From Clostridia bacterium (GTDB taxonomy: Bacteria > Bacillota > Clostridia > Oscillospirales > Acutalibacteraceae), in assembly GCA_017520705.1 (NCBI GenBank), contig JAFXFF010000040.1:1-64000 (forward strand): a DNA stretch of 64,000 nucleotides, read 5' to 3'. The position numbers and the translations under genes were made by a program. Shown in pieces: positions 16,009-27,292 of this stretch. Position 1 is the first letter of the stretch; the number at the start of each line of letters is the position of its first letter. The notes under the pieces are model-generated. The model ran no database searches. It worked only from the letters and a program-made list of their open reading frames with translations, and was not told where the DNA came from.

Positions 16009-16932
16009 ATGAACACAAACAGCCGCCGCTTTAAGGCGGTGGACATCCTGCTGCTGGCCGGCGCCATCCTGCCGCTGGCGGCGGCTATGGCGCTCAAGGT
16101 GTTGACCACCCCTCCCTCCGAGGGCATCAACATCACCGGCGCTATGGTCTATTTCACCATCGATATGCCGTTGCAACCCCTGCTCATCACCGAGGCGCAG
16201 GTGGTATCGGCGGCGGTGATCCTTTCCATTTTCTTCCTGTGTCTGTATATGACCCACGGCATCGCCGTGGTGCCGAACAGCAAGCGGCAGCTGGTGGCGG
16301 AGTGGATCGTGGAAAAGTGCAATAATATGGTGCACACCAATATGGGCGAGTACTTCAAGGGGTTTGCCCCCTTCGTCGCCGGTATTATGGCGCTGTCCGC
16401 CCTGTCCAGTCTGTCCAGCCTGCTGGGGCTGTTCCCTCCCACCTCGGATATCAATATCGTGGCAGGTTGGGCCATCCTGGTGTTCGGGCTCATCACCTAT
16501 TACAAGCTCAAAGGCGGATTCTGGCTGTATGCCAAGAGCTTTGCCGAGCCGGTGCCCTTCCTGCTGCCTATGAACATCATCAGCGAGGCGGCCACCCCGG
16601 TGTCTATGAGTTTCCGTCACTACGGCAACATCCTGTCGGGCAGCATCATCTCCGCCCTGCTGGCGTCGGCCTTTGCGGGGCTGAGCAATCTGCTGTTGGG
16701 GTGGATCTCTCCCTTTATCGGCGATCTGGAGCTGCTGCGTATCGGCATCCCCGCGGTGCTCAGCCTCTACTTCGACATCTTCAGCGGCGGCTTGCAGGCT
16801 TTCATCTTCGCCACCTTGACGATGATGTATATTTCCGGCGGCTTCCCCCAGAGCGAGTTTGAGGCACGCCAAGCGAAGAGAGAAGCCAAGAAAAAAGCAA
16901 AGCAAGAAGCACAATTGGCAAAAGCGGCGTAA
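16009..16932 (+). CDS. atpB: F-type ATP synthase subunit a
   Basis: A 307-residue membrane stator subunit that forms the ion half-channels next to the c ring. There are five to six hydrophobic helices; the essential arginine is in SFRHYGN (R203), and the last helices (LYFDIFSGGLQAFIFATLTMMY) carry the typical polar pattern. An unusually lysine-rich tail (KREAKKKAKQEAQ) ends the protein. The ATG at 16009 follows AGAGGTGAT. An in-frame extension upstream runs through the repeat element and is not coding. It is second in the atp operon. Confidence 0.93.
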   Translation: MNTNSRRFKAVDILLLAGAILPLAAAMALKVLTTPPSEGINITGAMVYFTIDMPLQPLLITEAQVVSAAVILSIFFLCLYMTHGIAVVPNSKRQLVAEWIVEKCNNMVHTNMGEYFKGFAPFVAGIMALSALSSLSSLLGLFPPTSDINIVAGWAILVFGLITYYKLKGGFWLYAKSFAEPVPFLLPMNIISEAATPVSMSFRHYGNILSGSIISALLASAFAGLSNLLLGWISPFIGDLELLRIGIPAVLSLYFDIFSGGLQAFIFATLTMMYISGGFPQSEFEARQAKREAKKKAKQEAQLAKAA

Positions 16933-16960
16933 GGGGCAAGTCTCCCGCCGATAAGCATAA

Positions 16961-17287
<327 letters not shown>

Positions 17288-17306
17288 ATAAGACAGAGGT
17301 TCGATT

Positions 17307-17828
17307 ATGATTGAGACGTTACAAGTGCAAACGTTGGATGTCATTTCGGTCAATCTGTGGCAGATCCTGATCTCGCTGGCCAATCTTCTGCTGATCTTCC
17401 TCATTCTGAAGAAGTTTCTGTGGAAGCCGGTGCAGAAGGTGATGAAACAGCGGCAGGATATGGTGGATAAGCAGTTTGCCGACGCCGCCGCAGCGGAGGA
17501 GAAGGCAGAAGCCGATAAGGCTCAGTGGGCCGAAAAGCTGGCCACCGCCGACGACGAGGCCAAGGCCCGTATCGCCGCCGCCGACGAGACCGCCCGCCAC
17601 CACGGCGAGCGGGTGGTAGCCGAGGCCAAGGAGAAGGCACAGGGCATTATCCGCCAAGCCGAGGCCGAGGCCCAGCTGGAGCGGCAGAAGGCCACCGCCT
17701 CCATCCGCGACGAGATCGCGGACGTGTCCGCCGAGCTGGCTGAGAAGATGCTGGAGCGTGAGATCAACGCTGAGGATCACCGTGCGATGATCGCGTCCTT
17801 CCTGGACCAGGTGGGTGATGCCACATGA
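17307..17828 (+). CDS. atpF: F-type ATP synthase subunit b
   Basis: A 173-residue peripheral stalk protein. One N-terminal membrane helix (LWQILISLANLLLIFLIL) is followed by LKKFLWKPVQKV, a conserved junction, and then about 120 residues of long alpha-helical coiled coil rich in A, E, K and R. It would dimerise and link subunit a to the delta/alpha head. The stop overlaps the start of atpH (ATGA at 17825), indicating translational coupling. Confidence 0.92.
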   Translation: MIETLQVQTLDVISVNLWQILISLANLLLIFLILKKFLWKPVQKVMKQRQDMVDKQFADAAAAEEKAEADKAQWAEKLATADDEAKARIAAADETARHHGERVVAEAKEKAQGIIRQAEAEAQLERQKATASIRDEIADVSAELAEKMLEREINAEDHRAMIASFLDQVGDAT

Positions 17829-18358
17829 CGACAGAATTGAGCCGCGAATACGCCGAGGCGCTGTTCGCCTTGGCCGCCGAACATGACCAAACGAAAGAGT
17901 ATTTAGAGGCGCTGGATACCGCCGCCGCCTTGCTGGCAGACAATCCCGAATACGTGGAGCTGCTGGCCTGCCCTGCCATCCCCCGGGACGAGCGGGACGG
18001 TCTTTTGGAGCAGACCTTCGGGCAGATCCTGCCCGAGCAGGTGCTGTCCTTTATCCAGCTTCTGTGCGCCCACGGGCGCATCCGCAGTCTTGACGACTGC
18101 ATTACGGAGTACCGCCTGCTGTACCAGACCGCCGTGGCGATGGCCACGGCTCAGGTCACCAGCGCCGTACCCCTGACCGAATCCGAGAAGCAACAGCTGG
18201 CCGCAGCCCTCTCGGCCCGTATGGGCCGCACCGTCACCCTCACGTGCACGGTGGATGAGAGCCTGCTGGGCGGTATGGTCGTCCGTGTGGACGGCAAGGT
18301 GCTGGACGGCAGCCTGCGCAGCCGTCTGCACGCAGTGAAGGAAGTGATGAAGCAGTGA
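17825..18358 (+). CDS. atpH: F-type ATP synthase subunit delta
   Basis: A 177-residue OSCP/delta protein joining the b stalk to the alpha subunits. The N-terminal helical domain starts [14 protein letters not shown]. The C-terminal half has the typical [28 protein letters not shown] and [22 protein letters not shown]. Both overlaps (four bases with atpF, four with atpA) show tight coupling in the operon. Confidence 0.93.
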   Translation: MTTELSREYAEALFALAAEHDQTKEYLEALDTAAALLADNPEYVELLACPAIPRDERDGLLEQTFGQILPEQVLSFIQLLCAHGRIRSLDDCITEYRLLYQTAVAMATAQVTSAVPLTESEKQQLAAALSARMGRTVTLTCTVDESLLGGMVVRVDGKVLDGSLRSRLHAVKEVMKQ

Positions 18359-19848
18359 GCAATAAACCCGCTGAAATCAGTCAGATCATTAAGGAACAGA
18401 TCCGCCAATACCACAACCGCATCGAAATGACCGAGACCGGCTCGGTTATCCTGGTGGGTGACGGTATTGCCCGCGTCTACGGTCTGCGGGGCTGTATGGC
18501 CGGTGAGCTGCTGGAGTTTGACGACGGCAGCGTGGGTCTGGCCCAAAACTTGGAGGAGGAGACGGTGTCTGTCGCCGTCCTCTCCGACCAGAACGATATT
18601 CACGAGGGTAGCGTAGTCAAGCGCACCGGTCGCGTGCTGAACGTGCCGGTGGGCGAGGGCATGCTGGGTCGCGTGGTCAACGCCCTGGGCGAGCCCATCG
18701 ACGGCAAGGGCCCCATCGCCACCGTGGAGACCCGCCCCATCGAATCCCCTGCACCCGGCATCATCGAGCGCAAGAGCGTGTCGGTGCCCCTGCAGACGGG
18801 CATCAAGGCCATCGACAGTATGATCCCCATCGGTCGCGGCCAGCGCGAATTGATCATCGGCGACCGTCAGACGGGTAAATCCGTCATCGCCATCGATACC
18901 ATCATCAACCAGAAGGGCAAGGACGTCATCTGCATCTACGTTTCCATCGGACAGAAGAACACCTACGTGGTGCAGATCGCCAACGAGCTGCAGCAGGCCG
19001 GTGCCATGGAATATTCCATCATCGTGTCCGCCTCCGCCAGCGAGAGCGCCCCTCTGCAGTATATCGCCCCCTACGCGGGCTGCGCCATGGCGGAGTATTT
19101 CCGCCAGCAGGGCAAGGACGTGCTCATCGTTTACGACGACCTGTCCAAGCACGCAGTGGCCTACCGTGCCCTCTCCCTGCTGATCCGCCGTCCCCCCGGA
19201 CGTGAAGCCTATCCCGGCGACGTGTTCTATCTGCACTCCCGTTTGCTGGAGCGTGCGGTGTGCATCGACCCCGCCTACGGCGGCGGCTCCATCACCGCCC
19301 TGCCCATCATCGAGACTCAGGCAGGCGACGTGTCCGCCTACATCCCCACCAACGTCATCTCCATCACCGACGGACAGATCTTCTTGGAGACCGAGCTGTT
19401 CCACAGCGGCATTATGCCCGCCATCAACCCCGGTATCTCGGTGTCCCGTGTGGGCGGCTCCGCCCAGCTCAAGGCCATGAAGAAGGTGTCGGGTGAACTG
19501 AAGCTCTTGTACGCCCAGTACCGCGAATTGCAGGCCTTTGCCCAGTTCGGCAGCGACCTGGATGCCGACACCAAGGCTCGTTTGGCCTTGGGTGAGCGCA
19601 TCGTGGCCGTCCTCGGTCAGCATCGCAACAGCCCCGTCCGCGCCGGCTGTCAGGTGGTCATCATCTACGCCGTCACCCACGGCTGGCTGGATTCTGTCGC
19701 CGTGTCCGAGGTGGGTGCTTATGAGCAGCGTCTGTATGAGCTGCTGGAGCAGAAGTACAGCGACCTGCTGACCCGTTTTGAGCAGGGTTATTATGAGGAC
19801 GAGGACGTCGCCCAAATGGAGAACGCTCTGCGCGAGATGGCGAGGTGA
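18355..19848 (+). CDS. atpA: F-type ATP synthase subunit alpha
   Basis: A 497-residue non-catalytic nucleotide-binding subunit of the F1 head. The P-loop GDRQTGKS is at 169-176; [29 protein letters not shown] is the usual signature region (19135-19220 in DNA), and [10 protein letters not shown] follows. The start is GTG overlapping the atpH stop. Length and motifs are fully typical. Confidence 0.96.
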   Translation: MSNKPAEISQIIKEQIRQYHNRIEMTETGSVILVGDGIARVYGLRGCMAGELLEFDDGSVGLAQNLEEETVSVAVLSDQNDIHEGSVVKRTGRVLNVPVGEGMLGRVVNALGEPIDGKGPIATVETRPIESPAPGIIERKSVSVPLQTGIKAIDSMIPIGRGQRELIIGDRQTGKSVIAIDTIINQKGKDVICIYVSIGQKNTYVVQIANELQQAGAMEYSIIVSASASESAPLQYIAPYAGCAMAEYFRQQGKDVLIVYDDLSKHAVAYRALSLLIRRPPGREAYPGDVFYLHSRLLERAVCIDPAYGGGSITALPIIETQAGDVSAYIPTNVISITDGQIFLETELFHSGIMPAINPGISVSRVGGSAQLKAMKKVSGELKLLYAQYRELQAFAQFGSDLDADTKARLALGERIVAVLGQHRNSPVRAGCQVVIIYAVTHGWLDSVAVSEVGAYEQRLYELLEQKYSDLLTRFEQGYYEDEDVAQMENALREMAR

Positions 19849-20657
19849 GCGCTGTGGGAGCCGATATTAAATCTCTGCGCACCCGCATCAAAAGCGTCAC
19901 CTCCACCCAGCAGTTGACCCGCGCCATGGGTCTGGTGGCCTCCTCCAAGATTCGAAAGGCCACCGAGCGGATGCTCCACGGCCGCGATTACGCCGCCGCA
20001 CTGGAGCAGGTGCTCTGCGCCCTCACCGCCGCCCCCGAGTGTGCAGCCAGCCCCTATATGCAGGTGCGGGAGGGCGGCAGGACCCGCCTGATCGTCATCG
20101 CGGGCGACCGCGGTCTGGCTGGCGGCTACAACGCCAACGTCTTCCGCACCGTGCGGGAATATCCCGATGCTCAGGTCATCCCCATTGGCAAGCGTGCCTG
20201 CGACCGCTTCGGTGGCGAGATGCGCTCCTGCGAGAAGATGGACAGCCGCGACGCTTACGACTTGGCGGCGTCTCTGTGTGAAGACTTCGCAAACGGGGAG
20301 TATGACCGTCTGGGCATTTTGTATACGCAGTACGTGTCTATGATGAGTCAGCAGCCGGAGATCCTGTGGATTCTCCCCCTGACCCGTCAGGAGGGCGTCA
20401 AGCCCGCCGCCGCTCTGTTCGAGCCGGACGAGACCACCATCCTGCAGACCGCCGTACCCGAGTACGTGACCGGCCGCATTATGGCGGCGGTGCGGGAGAG
20501 CTACGCCAGCGAGGTGGTAGCCCGCCGTATGGCGATGGATTCGGCAGGCAAGAACGCCGCCGAGATGCTGGCGGATCTGCAGCTGCAGTATAACCGTGCC
20601 CGTCAGGGCAGCATCACCCAGGAGATCACCGAGATCGTGGCAGGCGCCAATGCGTAA
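19845..20657 (+). CDS. atpG: F-type ATP synthase subunit gamma
   Basis: A 270-residue central rotor shaft. The N-terminal helix ([29 protein letters not shown]) and C-terminal helix ([20 protein letters not shown]...[19 protein letters not shown]) form the coiled coil; [14 protein letters not shown] is the conserved middle signature. It starts with GTG overlapping the atpA stop; a second GTG nine bases later is possible. A repeat element fills the gap to atpD. Confidence 0.94.
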   Translation: MSAVGADIKSLRTRIKSVTSTQQLTRAMGLVASSKIRKATERMLHGRDYAAALEQVLCALTAAPECAASPYMQVREGGRTRLIVIAGDRGLAGGYNANVFRTVREYPDAQVIPIGKRACDRFGGEMRSCEKMDSRDAYDLAASLCEDFANGEYDRLGILYTQYVSMMSQQPEILWILPLTRQEGVKPAAALFEPDETTILQTAVPEYVTGRIMAAVRESYASEVVARRMAMDSAGKNAAEMLADLQLQYNRARQGSITQEITEIVAGANA

Positions 20658-22570
<1,913 letters not shown>

Positions 22571-22580
22571 GATCAAATGA

Positions 22581-22616
22581 AAAAGCCGAGCAAGCAGCGC
22601 TTGCTCGGCTTTTTAT
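22581..22616. terminator. Bidirectional terminator ending the atp operon
   Basis: AAAAGCCGAGCAAGC (22581-22595) pairs with GCTTGCTCGGCTTTT (22599-22613); A and T runs flank both sides. It also serves the convergent lipoprotein gene. Confidence 0.93.
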
Positions 22617-22984
22617 TATGGGTCTATCGTTTCAATCAAGACAGCGCCGGTCTTGGCGTCGATGGTGACCGTGTCCAGCGTGGACCAGTGGGAAGCTTGA
22701 CCATCCACCTCCACCAGCCATAGTAATGCTATCCGATAGGTGGTAATGCCGCTGGTGACGGGAGTCACAATCCGATAGGACATCAGATAGCCGGTCTTGT
22801 CGTCGTGGGAACCGTTCTCGATGCCAAAGTGCTGTTCGGCAATGGCGATGGCTTCCTCCTCGGAGATCAGCCCTCGGGTCGTGGTGGTAGCCGCGTTGTC
22901 CCCGTCTCCTGCCTTGCCGCCGCAACCCGCCAACAGCAGGCAGAAACACAGTGCCAGAGCCAACAAACTAACGATTTTCTTCAT
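22616..22984 (-). CDS. Small lipoprotein (122 aa)
   Basis: A lipoprotein signal peptide with lipobox LLAGC (Cys21), followed by GGKAGDGDN and a short T-rich linker. The mature part (SEEEAIAIAEQHFG..., then a two-strand segment ending DTVTIDAKTGAVL) resembles a single PepSY-like module: helix, then strands ending in a D-x-x-T-G turn. PepSY proteins often modulate secreted peptidases or bind metals, but a function here is not known. The 5' flank repeats that of the next lipoprotein gene (see 23756-23806). Confidence 0.6.
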   Translation of the reverse strand: MKKIVSLLALALCFCLLLAGCGGKAGDGDNAATTTTRGLISEEEAIAIAEQHFGIENGSHDDKTGYLMSYRIVTPVTSGITTYRIALLWLVEVDGQASHWSTLDTVTIDAKTGAVLIETIDP

Positions 22985-23034
22985 AAAATCAACGCCTTAC
23001 AGTAAAAACATCAACCTTTTGTACTAACGATATG
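22984..23034 (-). repeat. Duplicated 3' end of the PHP gene plus lipoprotein leader, copy 1
   Basis: On the minus strand this stretch still reads IVSTKG-stop, then a spacer matching GTTTTTACT, then the lipoprotein start. It parallels 23756-23806, where the PHP gene ends TVSTKD-stop with the same spacer before the second lipoprotein gene. It looks like a relic of a tandem duplication. Confidence 0.55.
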
Positions 23035-23054
23035 AATTAGACACACCTGTTTGC

Positions 23055-23077
23055 GGACGGCTGGGGACAGCCGTCCC
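23055..23077. repeat. Short hairpin of the GGGACG/CGTCCC type
   Basis: GGACGGCT and AGCCGTCC are separated by six bases and followed by CTACAA. A longer compound hairpin with the same edge sequence lies at 45948-45999. It may serve as the terminator of the upstream minus-strand lipoprotein gene, though no long T run follows. Confidence 0.45.
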
Positions 23078-23120
23078 TACAACCGCGTTTTCTGTGTCGT
23101 CAGGAGTTAGCAGTTGTTCC

Positions 23121-23756
23121 TCATTCATCCTGCGTAGCAGTCATATCAATTTGGATGGTTTTGTTGCCGGAATTGGTGCGATAGGTGACCGATAGGACAC
23201 CCTCCTCACTCAATGCAAAATCCTCTATTGGGTCTGTGTTTTCGGGGATATCCTCCAATGTGTAGACACCATAATACGTGTTGGGGTCAAATGCATCGCA
23301 GACAAACACATGGATGCCGCCGGTGCGCTGATCTACAAAGGCTACCCGTGTATCCACCGCAGCCAAATAGCCGCCGAAGCCGGAGATTCGGTCGGTTTGG
23401 ATGTTACAGAATCTGGCCCAGCGGGCGCCCACACCGGTTCCGGCCTGACCATAGACGATCAGCACGTCCTTATTCGCCACCTCAAAGCTGACCGGTCTGT
23501 CTATGTCTTGCTCGGAGAGCAAAACGTTACCGGAGCGCCCTTTCACGGAATAGGAAAAGGTGAGATTGGCGTTCTCGGTAAAAGTGTAGCAATTCTCCAC
23601 TTTCAAATTTGGGTCTGCCTTGGGTGCGGAGGTTGTGGTAGCCGTCGTTGTTGTGCTTTGGTCGGCATCGTGGTTGGGGGTGTTTTTGTTGTTGCAACCC
23701 ACCGATAGCAAGGACACACATAGTAGTAAAAAAGCCAAAAGAGCCTGTTTCTTCAT
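23121..23756 (-). CDS. Lipoprotein (211 aa)
   Basis: A lipoprotein signal peptide with SVGC (Cys21), a T/S-rich linker of about 25 residues (TTTTATTTSAPK), and a 160-residue beta-rich domain without a recognised motif. The start MKKQALL at 23756 is chosen because it begins a normal signal peptide; the ribosome binding site is weak (AGGGATTTG). The T-rich linker and the shared 5' flank suggest relation to the neighbouring lipoprotein gene, though the mature domains do not look alike. Function unknown. Confidence 0.6.
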   Translation of the reverse strand: MKKQALLAFLLLCVSLLSVGCNNKNTPNHDADQSTTTTATTTSAPKADPNLKVENCYTFTENANLTFSYSVKGRSGNVLLSEQDIDRPVSFEVANKDVLIVYGQAGTGVGARWARFCNIQTDRISGFGGYLAAVDTRVAFVDQRTGGIHVFVCDAFDPNTYYGVYTLEDIPENTDPIEDFALSEEGVLSVTYRTNSGNKTIQIDMTATQDE

Positions 23757-23783
23757 AAAAATCAAATCCCTATAGTAAAAACA

Positions 23784-24479
23784 TCAATCTTTTGTACTGA
23801 CGGTATAAATCTCATACTCCTGATCGCGGAGCACCTGCACCAATTCCTCGGGGGAGGTGATGCGATGGTCCACGGCGATGCCGTAGCGGGGGCAGGAGTG
23901 GGCCTGATGGGCGTCCGACCCTGCGATGATGGGCAGACCCATCTCGGCGGCGTAGTGGACGGCGCGCAGGTTATCCACCTCGGGGTTGCCCGCGTTATAT
24001 CCCTCGATGCCGTCGAAGTATTCCGCCGGCAGCGGCTCCCACGGACGGGCGATGTAGTCCCGCACGCGGAAGGGGTGGGCTTGATAGATCAGCGCCCCCG
24101 CCTCGTGGACGATCTTGCTCAGGTGGGCCAGATCCACGGGGGTGTCCCGCAGTTCGGGGTGGTCGTAGAGAAATTGGGGAGTGATGCCGTAGAGCAGCAC
24201 CTCTTTGCCGTCGCCCACACCCTCCTCGATGCCGAAGAGGATGTCGATTCCGATCTCATCTCCCACCGCCTTGGCCCGCAGCCAGGCGTCCTCGTAGGCG
24301 GCGACGAAATCCGCCCAGGGGATGTTGCGGCGGATACCGGTATAGCCGTGGAAGAAATGGTCGGTGATCACACAGCCGGCATAGCCCTCACGCTTCAAAT
24401 CGTAGGGCAGCTCCTCGGGCATAATGACACCGCAACCGCTGCAGGCACCGGTGTGTTGATGTAATTCGTAGATATACAT
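23784..24479 (-). CDS. PHP-domain phosphoesterase
   Basis: A 231-residue metal-dependent hydrolase of the polymerase/histidinol-phosphatase family. The first metal motif is ELHQHTG at the N-terminus, then VITDHFFHG, a glutamate in GIEEGVG, YQAHPFR, and the final AGSDAHQAHSC. This complete ligand set (H, H, D, H, E, H, H, D, H) supports an active enzyme. Possible substrates include nucleoside 3',5'-bisphosphates (TrpH/YciV-type), which cannot be decided here. AAAGGAGGG sets the ATG at 24479. A strong promoter lies at 24513-24542. Confidence 0.82.
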   Translation of the reverse strand: MYIYELHQHTGACSGCGVIMPEELPYDLKREGYAGCVITDHFFHGYTGIRRNIPWADFVAAYEDAWLRAKAVGDEIGIDILFGIEEGVGDGKEVLLYGITPQFLYDHPELRDTPVDLAHLSKIVHEAGALIYQAHPFRVRDYIARPWEPLPAEYFDGIEGYNAGNPEVDNLRAVHYAAEMGLPIIAGSDAHQAHSCPRYGIAVDHRITSPEELVQVLRDQEYEIYTVSTKD

Positions 24480-24512
24480 AGAATGACCCTCCTTTCGGGT
24501 CGTTTTTTCTTT

Positions 24513-24542
24513 ATTATACCCCTCCTTTTCGGCGATTGTCAA
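24513..24542 (-). promoter_or_regulatory. Sigma-A promoter of the PHP gene
   Basis: On the minus strand, TTGACA (24537-24542), an 18-base spacer and TATAAT (24513-24518), both consensus. Its -35 lies only ten bases from the -35 of the divergent promoter at 24553. Confidence 0.85.
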
Positions 24543-24552
24543 CGGAAAACGG

Positions 24553-24581
24553 TTGCAATAGCGGCAAAAATGTGATAAAAT
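24553..24581 (+). promoter_or_regulatory. Promoter of the HAD phosphatase gene
   Basis: TTGCAA (24553-24558), a 17-base spacer and TAAAAT (24576-24581), divergent from the PHP promoter. Confidence 0.7.
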
Positions 24582-24611
24582 GCCCCATTATGCGATGGGA
24601 GGGACAATCCG

Positions 24612-25259
24612 ATGACCCAAGCGGTGATTTTCGATTTGGACGGCACTTTGCTCAATACCTTAGGCGACCTGACGGCGGCGGTGAACCACGCCCTGTCCGC
24701 CTGCGGCTTGCCGCACCGCACCGAGGACGAGGTGCGCTCCTTCTTGGGCGACGGCGTGAAAGAACTCATCGCCCGTTCCTGCCCTGCTACCGCAGACGAG
24801 ACCACCAAGGCGGCGGTGCTTCAGGCGTATCTTGGCTATTACGCCGCCCACAATATGGATTTGACCGCGCCCTACGAGGGTGTCCTCGACCTGCTGGATG
24901 CCCTGCGGTGGCTGGATATTCGCGTCGCTGTGGTGAGCAACAAGCACGATCCCGCGGTGCAGACGCTGTGCGCCCACTATTTCGGCGGTCTGCTGGATCT
25001 GGCGGTGGGCGGCGGCGACAGCCGTCCGCTGAAGCCTGCCCCCGACAGCCTGCTATACGCCATGGCGCAGTTGGGCGTCACCGCCGACGAGACCTGGTAC
25101 GTGGGCGATTCCGTGCAGGACGTGCTCACCGCCCGCAACGCGGGGGTGCGCTGTGCCGCGGTGACCTGGGGATTCCACGACCGCGACCGCTTGGCGGCGG
25201 CACAGCCCACGGTGCTGGCCAAGGACGTCACCGAGCTGTTAAAAGCGGTAATGGGATAG
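24612..25259 (+). CDS. gph: HAD-superfamily hydrolase, phosphoglycolate phosphatase-like
   Basis: A 215-residue phosphatase. Motif I is IFDLDGTLLNT (nucleophile Asp8), motif II VVSNK, and motif III KPAPDS with WYVGDSVQDVLTARNAGV. The helical cap between motifs I and II is of the size seen in Gph/phosphoglycolate phosphatases. Substrate calls within HAD enzymes are uncertain; pyrophosphatase PpaX-type activity is also possible. GGGAGGG precedes the ATG, and the gene has its own promoter. Confidence 0.78.
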   Translation: MTQAVIFDLDGTLLNTLGDLTAAVNHALSACGLPHRTEDEVRSFLGDGVKELIARSCPATADETTKAAVLQAYLGYYAAHNMDLTAPYEGVLDLLDALRWLDIRVAVVSNKHDPAVQTLCAHYFGGLLDLAVGGGDSRPLKPAPDSLLYAMAQLGVTADETWYVGDSVQDVLTARNAGVRCAAVTWGFHDRDRLAAAQPTVLAKDVTELLKAVMG

Positions 25260-25277
25260 AAAATCCGCCGATACGCA

Positions 25278-25307
25278 TTGACAATTTACTAACAAGTATA
25301 GTATAAT
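25278..25307 (+). promoter_or_regulatory. Sigma-A promoter of the acn-icd-deoC operon
   Basis: TTGACA (25278-25283), an 18-base spacer and TATAAT (25302-25307), both perfect consensus boxes, 50 bases before the aconitase start. Confidence 0.88.
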
Positions 25308-25356
25308 CAAAAAATAAATTGCTTTTTTCCTTTAAAGCGCAGAAAGGATGACACCA

Positions 25357-27291
25357 ATGGGACTGACAATTGCACAAAAGATTATCCGCGACCATCTGGT
25401 CAGCGGTGAGATGATTCCCGGCACCGAGATCGCGCTGAAGATCGATCAGACGCTGACGCAGGATGCCACCGGCACCATGGCATACCTTGAGTTTGAGACC
25501 ATGGGCATCCCCCGGGTGCGCACCGAGCGCTCGGTGGCGTACATCGACCACAACACCCTGCAGTCCGGCTTTGAGAACGCCGACGACCACCGCTACATCC
25601 AGTCGGTGTGTAAGAAGCACGGCGTCTATTTCTCCCGCCCCGGCAACGGCATCTGCCATCAGGTGCATTTAGAGCGCTTCGGCAAGCCGGGCAAGACCCT
25701 CATCGGCTCCGACAGCCACACCCCCACCGGCGGCGGCATCGGTATGCTGGCTATGGGTGCGGGCGGTCTGGACGTGGCGGTGGCTATGGGCGGCGGCGCG
25801 TATTATATTACAATGCCGAAAATGTACAAGGTGGTGCTGACCGGCAAGTTACGCCCCTTTGTCACCGCCAAGGACGTGAGTCTGGAGATTCTGCGCCAGC
25901 TGTCGGTCAAGGGCGGTGTGGGCGCCATCATCGAGTGGGGCGGCGAGGGTGTCAGCACCCTGAGCGTGCCCGAGCGTGCCACCATCACCAATATGGGTAC
26001 CGAGCTGGGCGCCACCACCTCCATCTTCCCCTCCGACGAGATTACTCGCGAGTTCCTCAAGGCCGAGGGCCGCGAGGAGGATTTTGTGGCGTTGGCTTCC
26101 GACCCCGATGTCGAATACGATAAAATTCTGCACATCGACCTATCTACCCTCGAGCCGCTGATTGCCTGCCCCCACAGCCCCGACAACGTGGTGACGGTGG
26201 CATCGCTGAAGGGCACCAAGGTGGATCAGGTGTGCATCGGCTCCTGCACCAACTCCTCTCTGCAGGATATGCTGAAGGTGGCGGCTCTCTTAAAGGGTTG
26301 CACCATCCAGCCCTCCGTGAGCCTGTCCATCTCCCCCGGCTCCAAGCAGGTGCTGACCATGTTGGCCGAGTGCGGTGCCCTCACCGACATTCTCGCCAGC
26401 GGCGCCCGTGTGCTGGAGTGTGCTTGCGGCCCCTGCATCGGTATGGGCTTCTCCCCCAACAGCGGTGGCGTCTCTCTGCGTACCTTCAACCGTAACTTTG
26501 AGGGCCGTAGCGGCACCGCCGACGGCCAGGTGTATCTGTGCAGCCCCGAGACGGCGGTTGCCGCCGCCCTGACCGGCACCATCACCGACCCGCAGCTGCT
26601 GGGCGAGATGCCCCAAATCCACTTCCCCGAATCTTTCCGCATTGACGACTCTGCTGTGCTGGCACCCGCTTCCGAGGAGGAGGCCGCCGACGTGGAAGTC
26701 CTGCGCGGCCCCAACATTAAGGAATTCCCCCAGAGCCATCCCCAGTTGGACACCTTGTCCGCACCCTTGGTGCTAAAAGTCGGCGACAACATCACCACCG
26801 ACCACATTATGCCTGCAGGTGCTAAGATTCTGCCCTACCGCTCCAACATCCCCCATCTGTCCCAGTTCTGCTTCGGCGTGTGTGACACCACCTTCCCCGA
26901 GAGAGCGAAAGCGGCAGGTCAGTCTATCGTGGTGGGCGGCAGCAACTACGGTCAAGGCTCCTCTCGTGAGCATGCGGCTCTCGTCCCCCTCTACTTGGGT
27001 GTCCGTGCCGTGATTGCGAAATCTTTTGCCCGTATCCACGCCGCCAACCTGATTAACGCCGGCATTATGCCCTTAACCTTTAAGAACGCCGACGACTACG
27101 ACAAACTGAATCAGGATGATGCTCTTGAGATCAGCGGCGTCTACGCCGGTATGGATAGCGGCGAGATGATCCTCATCAACAAGAATAACGGTGACGCCAT
27201 CGCCCTGTGCGCCGATTTCACCGACCGACAGAAAGCCATCCTTAAGGCGGGCGGTCTGCTGGCCTATACCAAAGAGTTAGGAGAGAATTGA
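25357..27291 (+). CDS. acnA: Aconitate hydratase
   Basis: A 644-residue iron-sulfur enzyme that converts citrate to isocitrate. Cluster ligands are Cys297 in GSCTNSS and Cys357/Cys360 in ACGPC. GSDSHTPTGGG and the C-terminal swivel domain with GGSNYGQGSSREHAAL are present. The length is that of the short mitochondrial/archaeal-like form rather than the 890-residue AcnA. AAAGG abuts an ATG at 25348 but is well spaced from 25357, so the latter is preferred. It forms an operon with icd; no citrate synthase gene is in the window. The pair probably supplies 2-oxoglutarate for glutamate. Confidence 0.93.
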   Translation: MGLTIAQKIIRDHLVSGEMIPGTEIALKIDQTLTQDATGTMAYLEFETMGIPRVRTERSVAYIDHNTLQSGFENADDHRYIQSVCKKHGVYFSRPGNGICHQVHLERFGKPGKTLIGSDSHTPTGGGIGMLAMGAGGLDVAVAMGGGAYYITMPKMYKVVLTGKLRPFVTAKDVSLEILRQLSVKGGVGAIIEWGGEGVSTLSVPERATITNMGTELGATTSIFPSDEITREFLKAEGREEDFVALASDPDVEYDKILHIDLSTLEPLIACPHSPDNVVTVASLKGTKVDQVCIGSCTNSSLQDMLKVAALLKGCTIQPSVSLSISPGSKQVLTMLAECGALTDILASGARVLECACGPCIGMGFSPNSGGVSLRTFNRNFEGRSGTADGQVYLCSPETAVAAALTGTITDPQLLGEMPQIHFPESFRIDDSAVLAPASEEEAADVEVLRGPNIKEFPQSHPQLDTLSAPLVLKVGDNITTDHIMPAGAKILPYRSNIPHLSQFCFGVCDTTFPERAKAAGQSIVVGGSNYGQGSSREHAALVPLYLGVRAVIAKSFARIHAANLINAGIMPLTFKNADDYDKLNQDDALEISGVYAGMDSGEMILINKNNGDAIALCADFTDRQKAILKAGGLLAYTKELGEN

Positions 27292-27292
27292 T

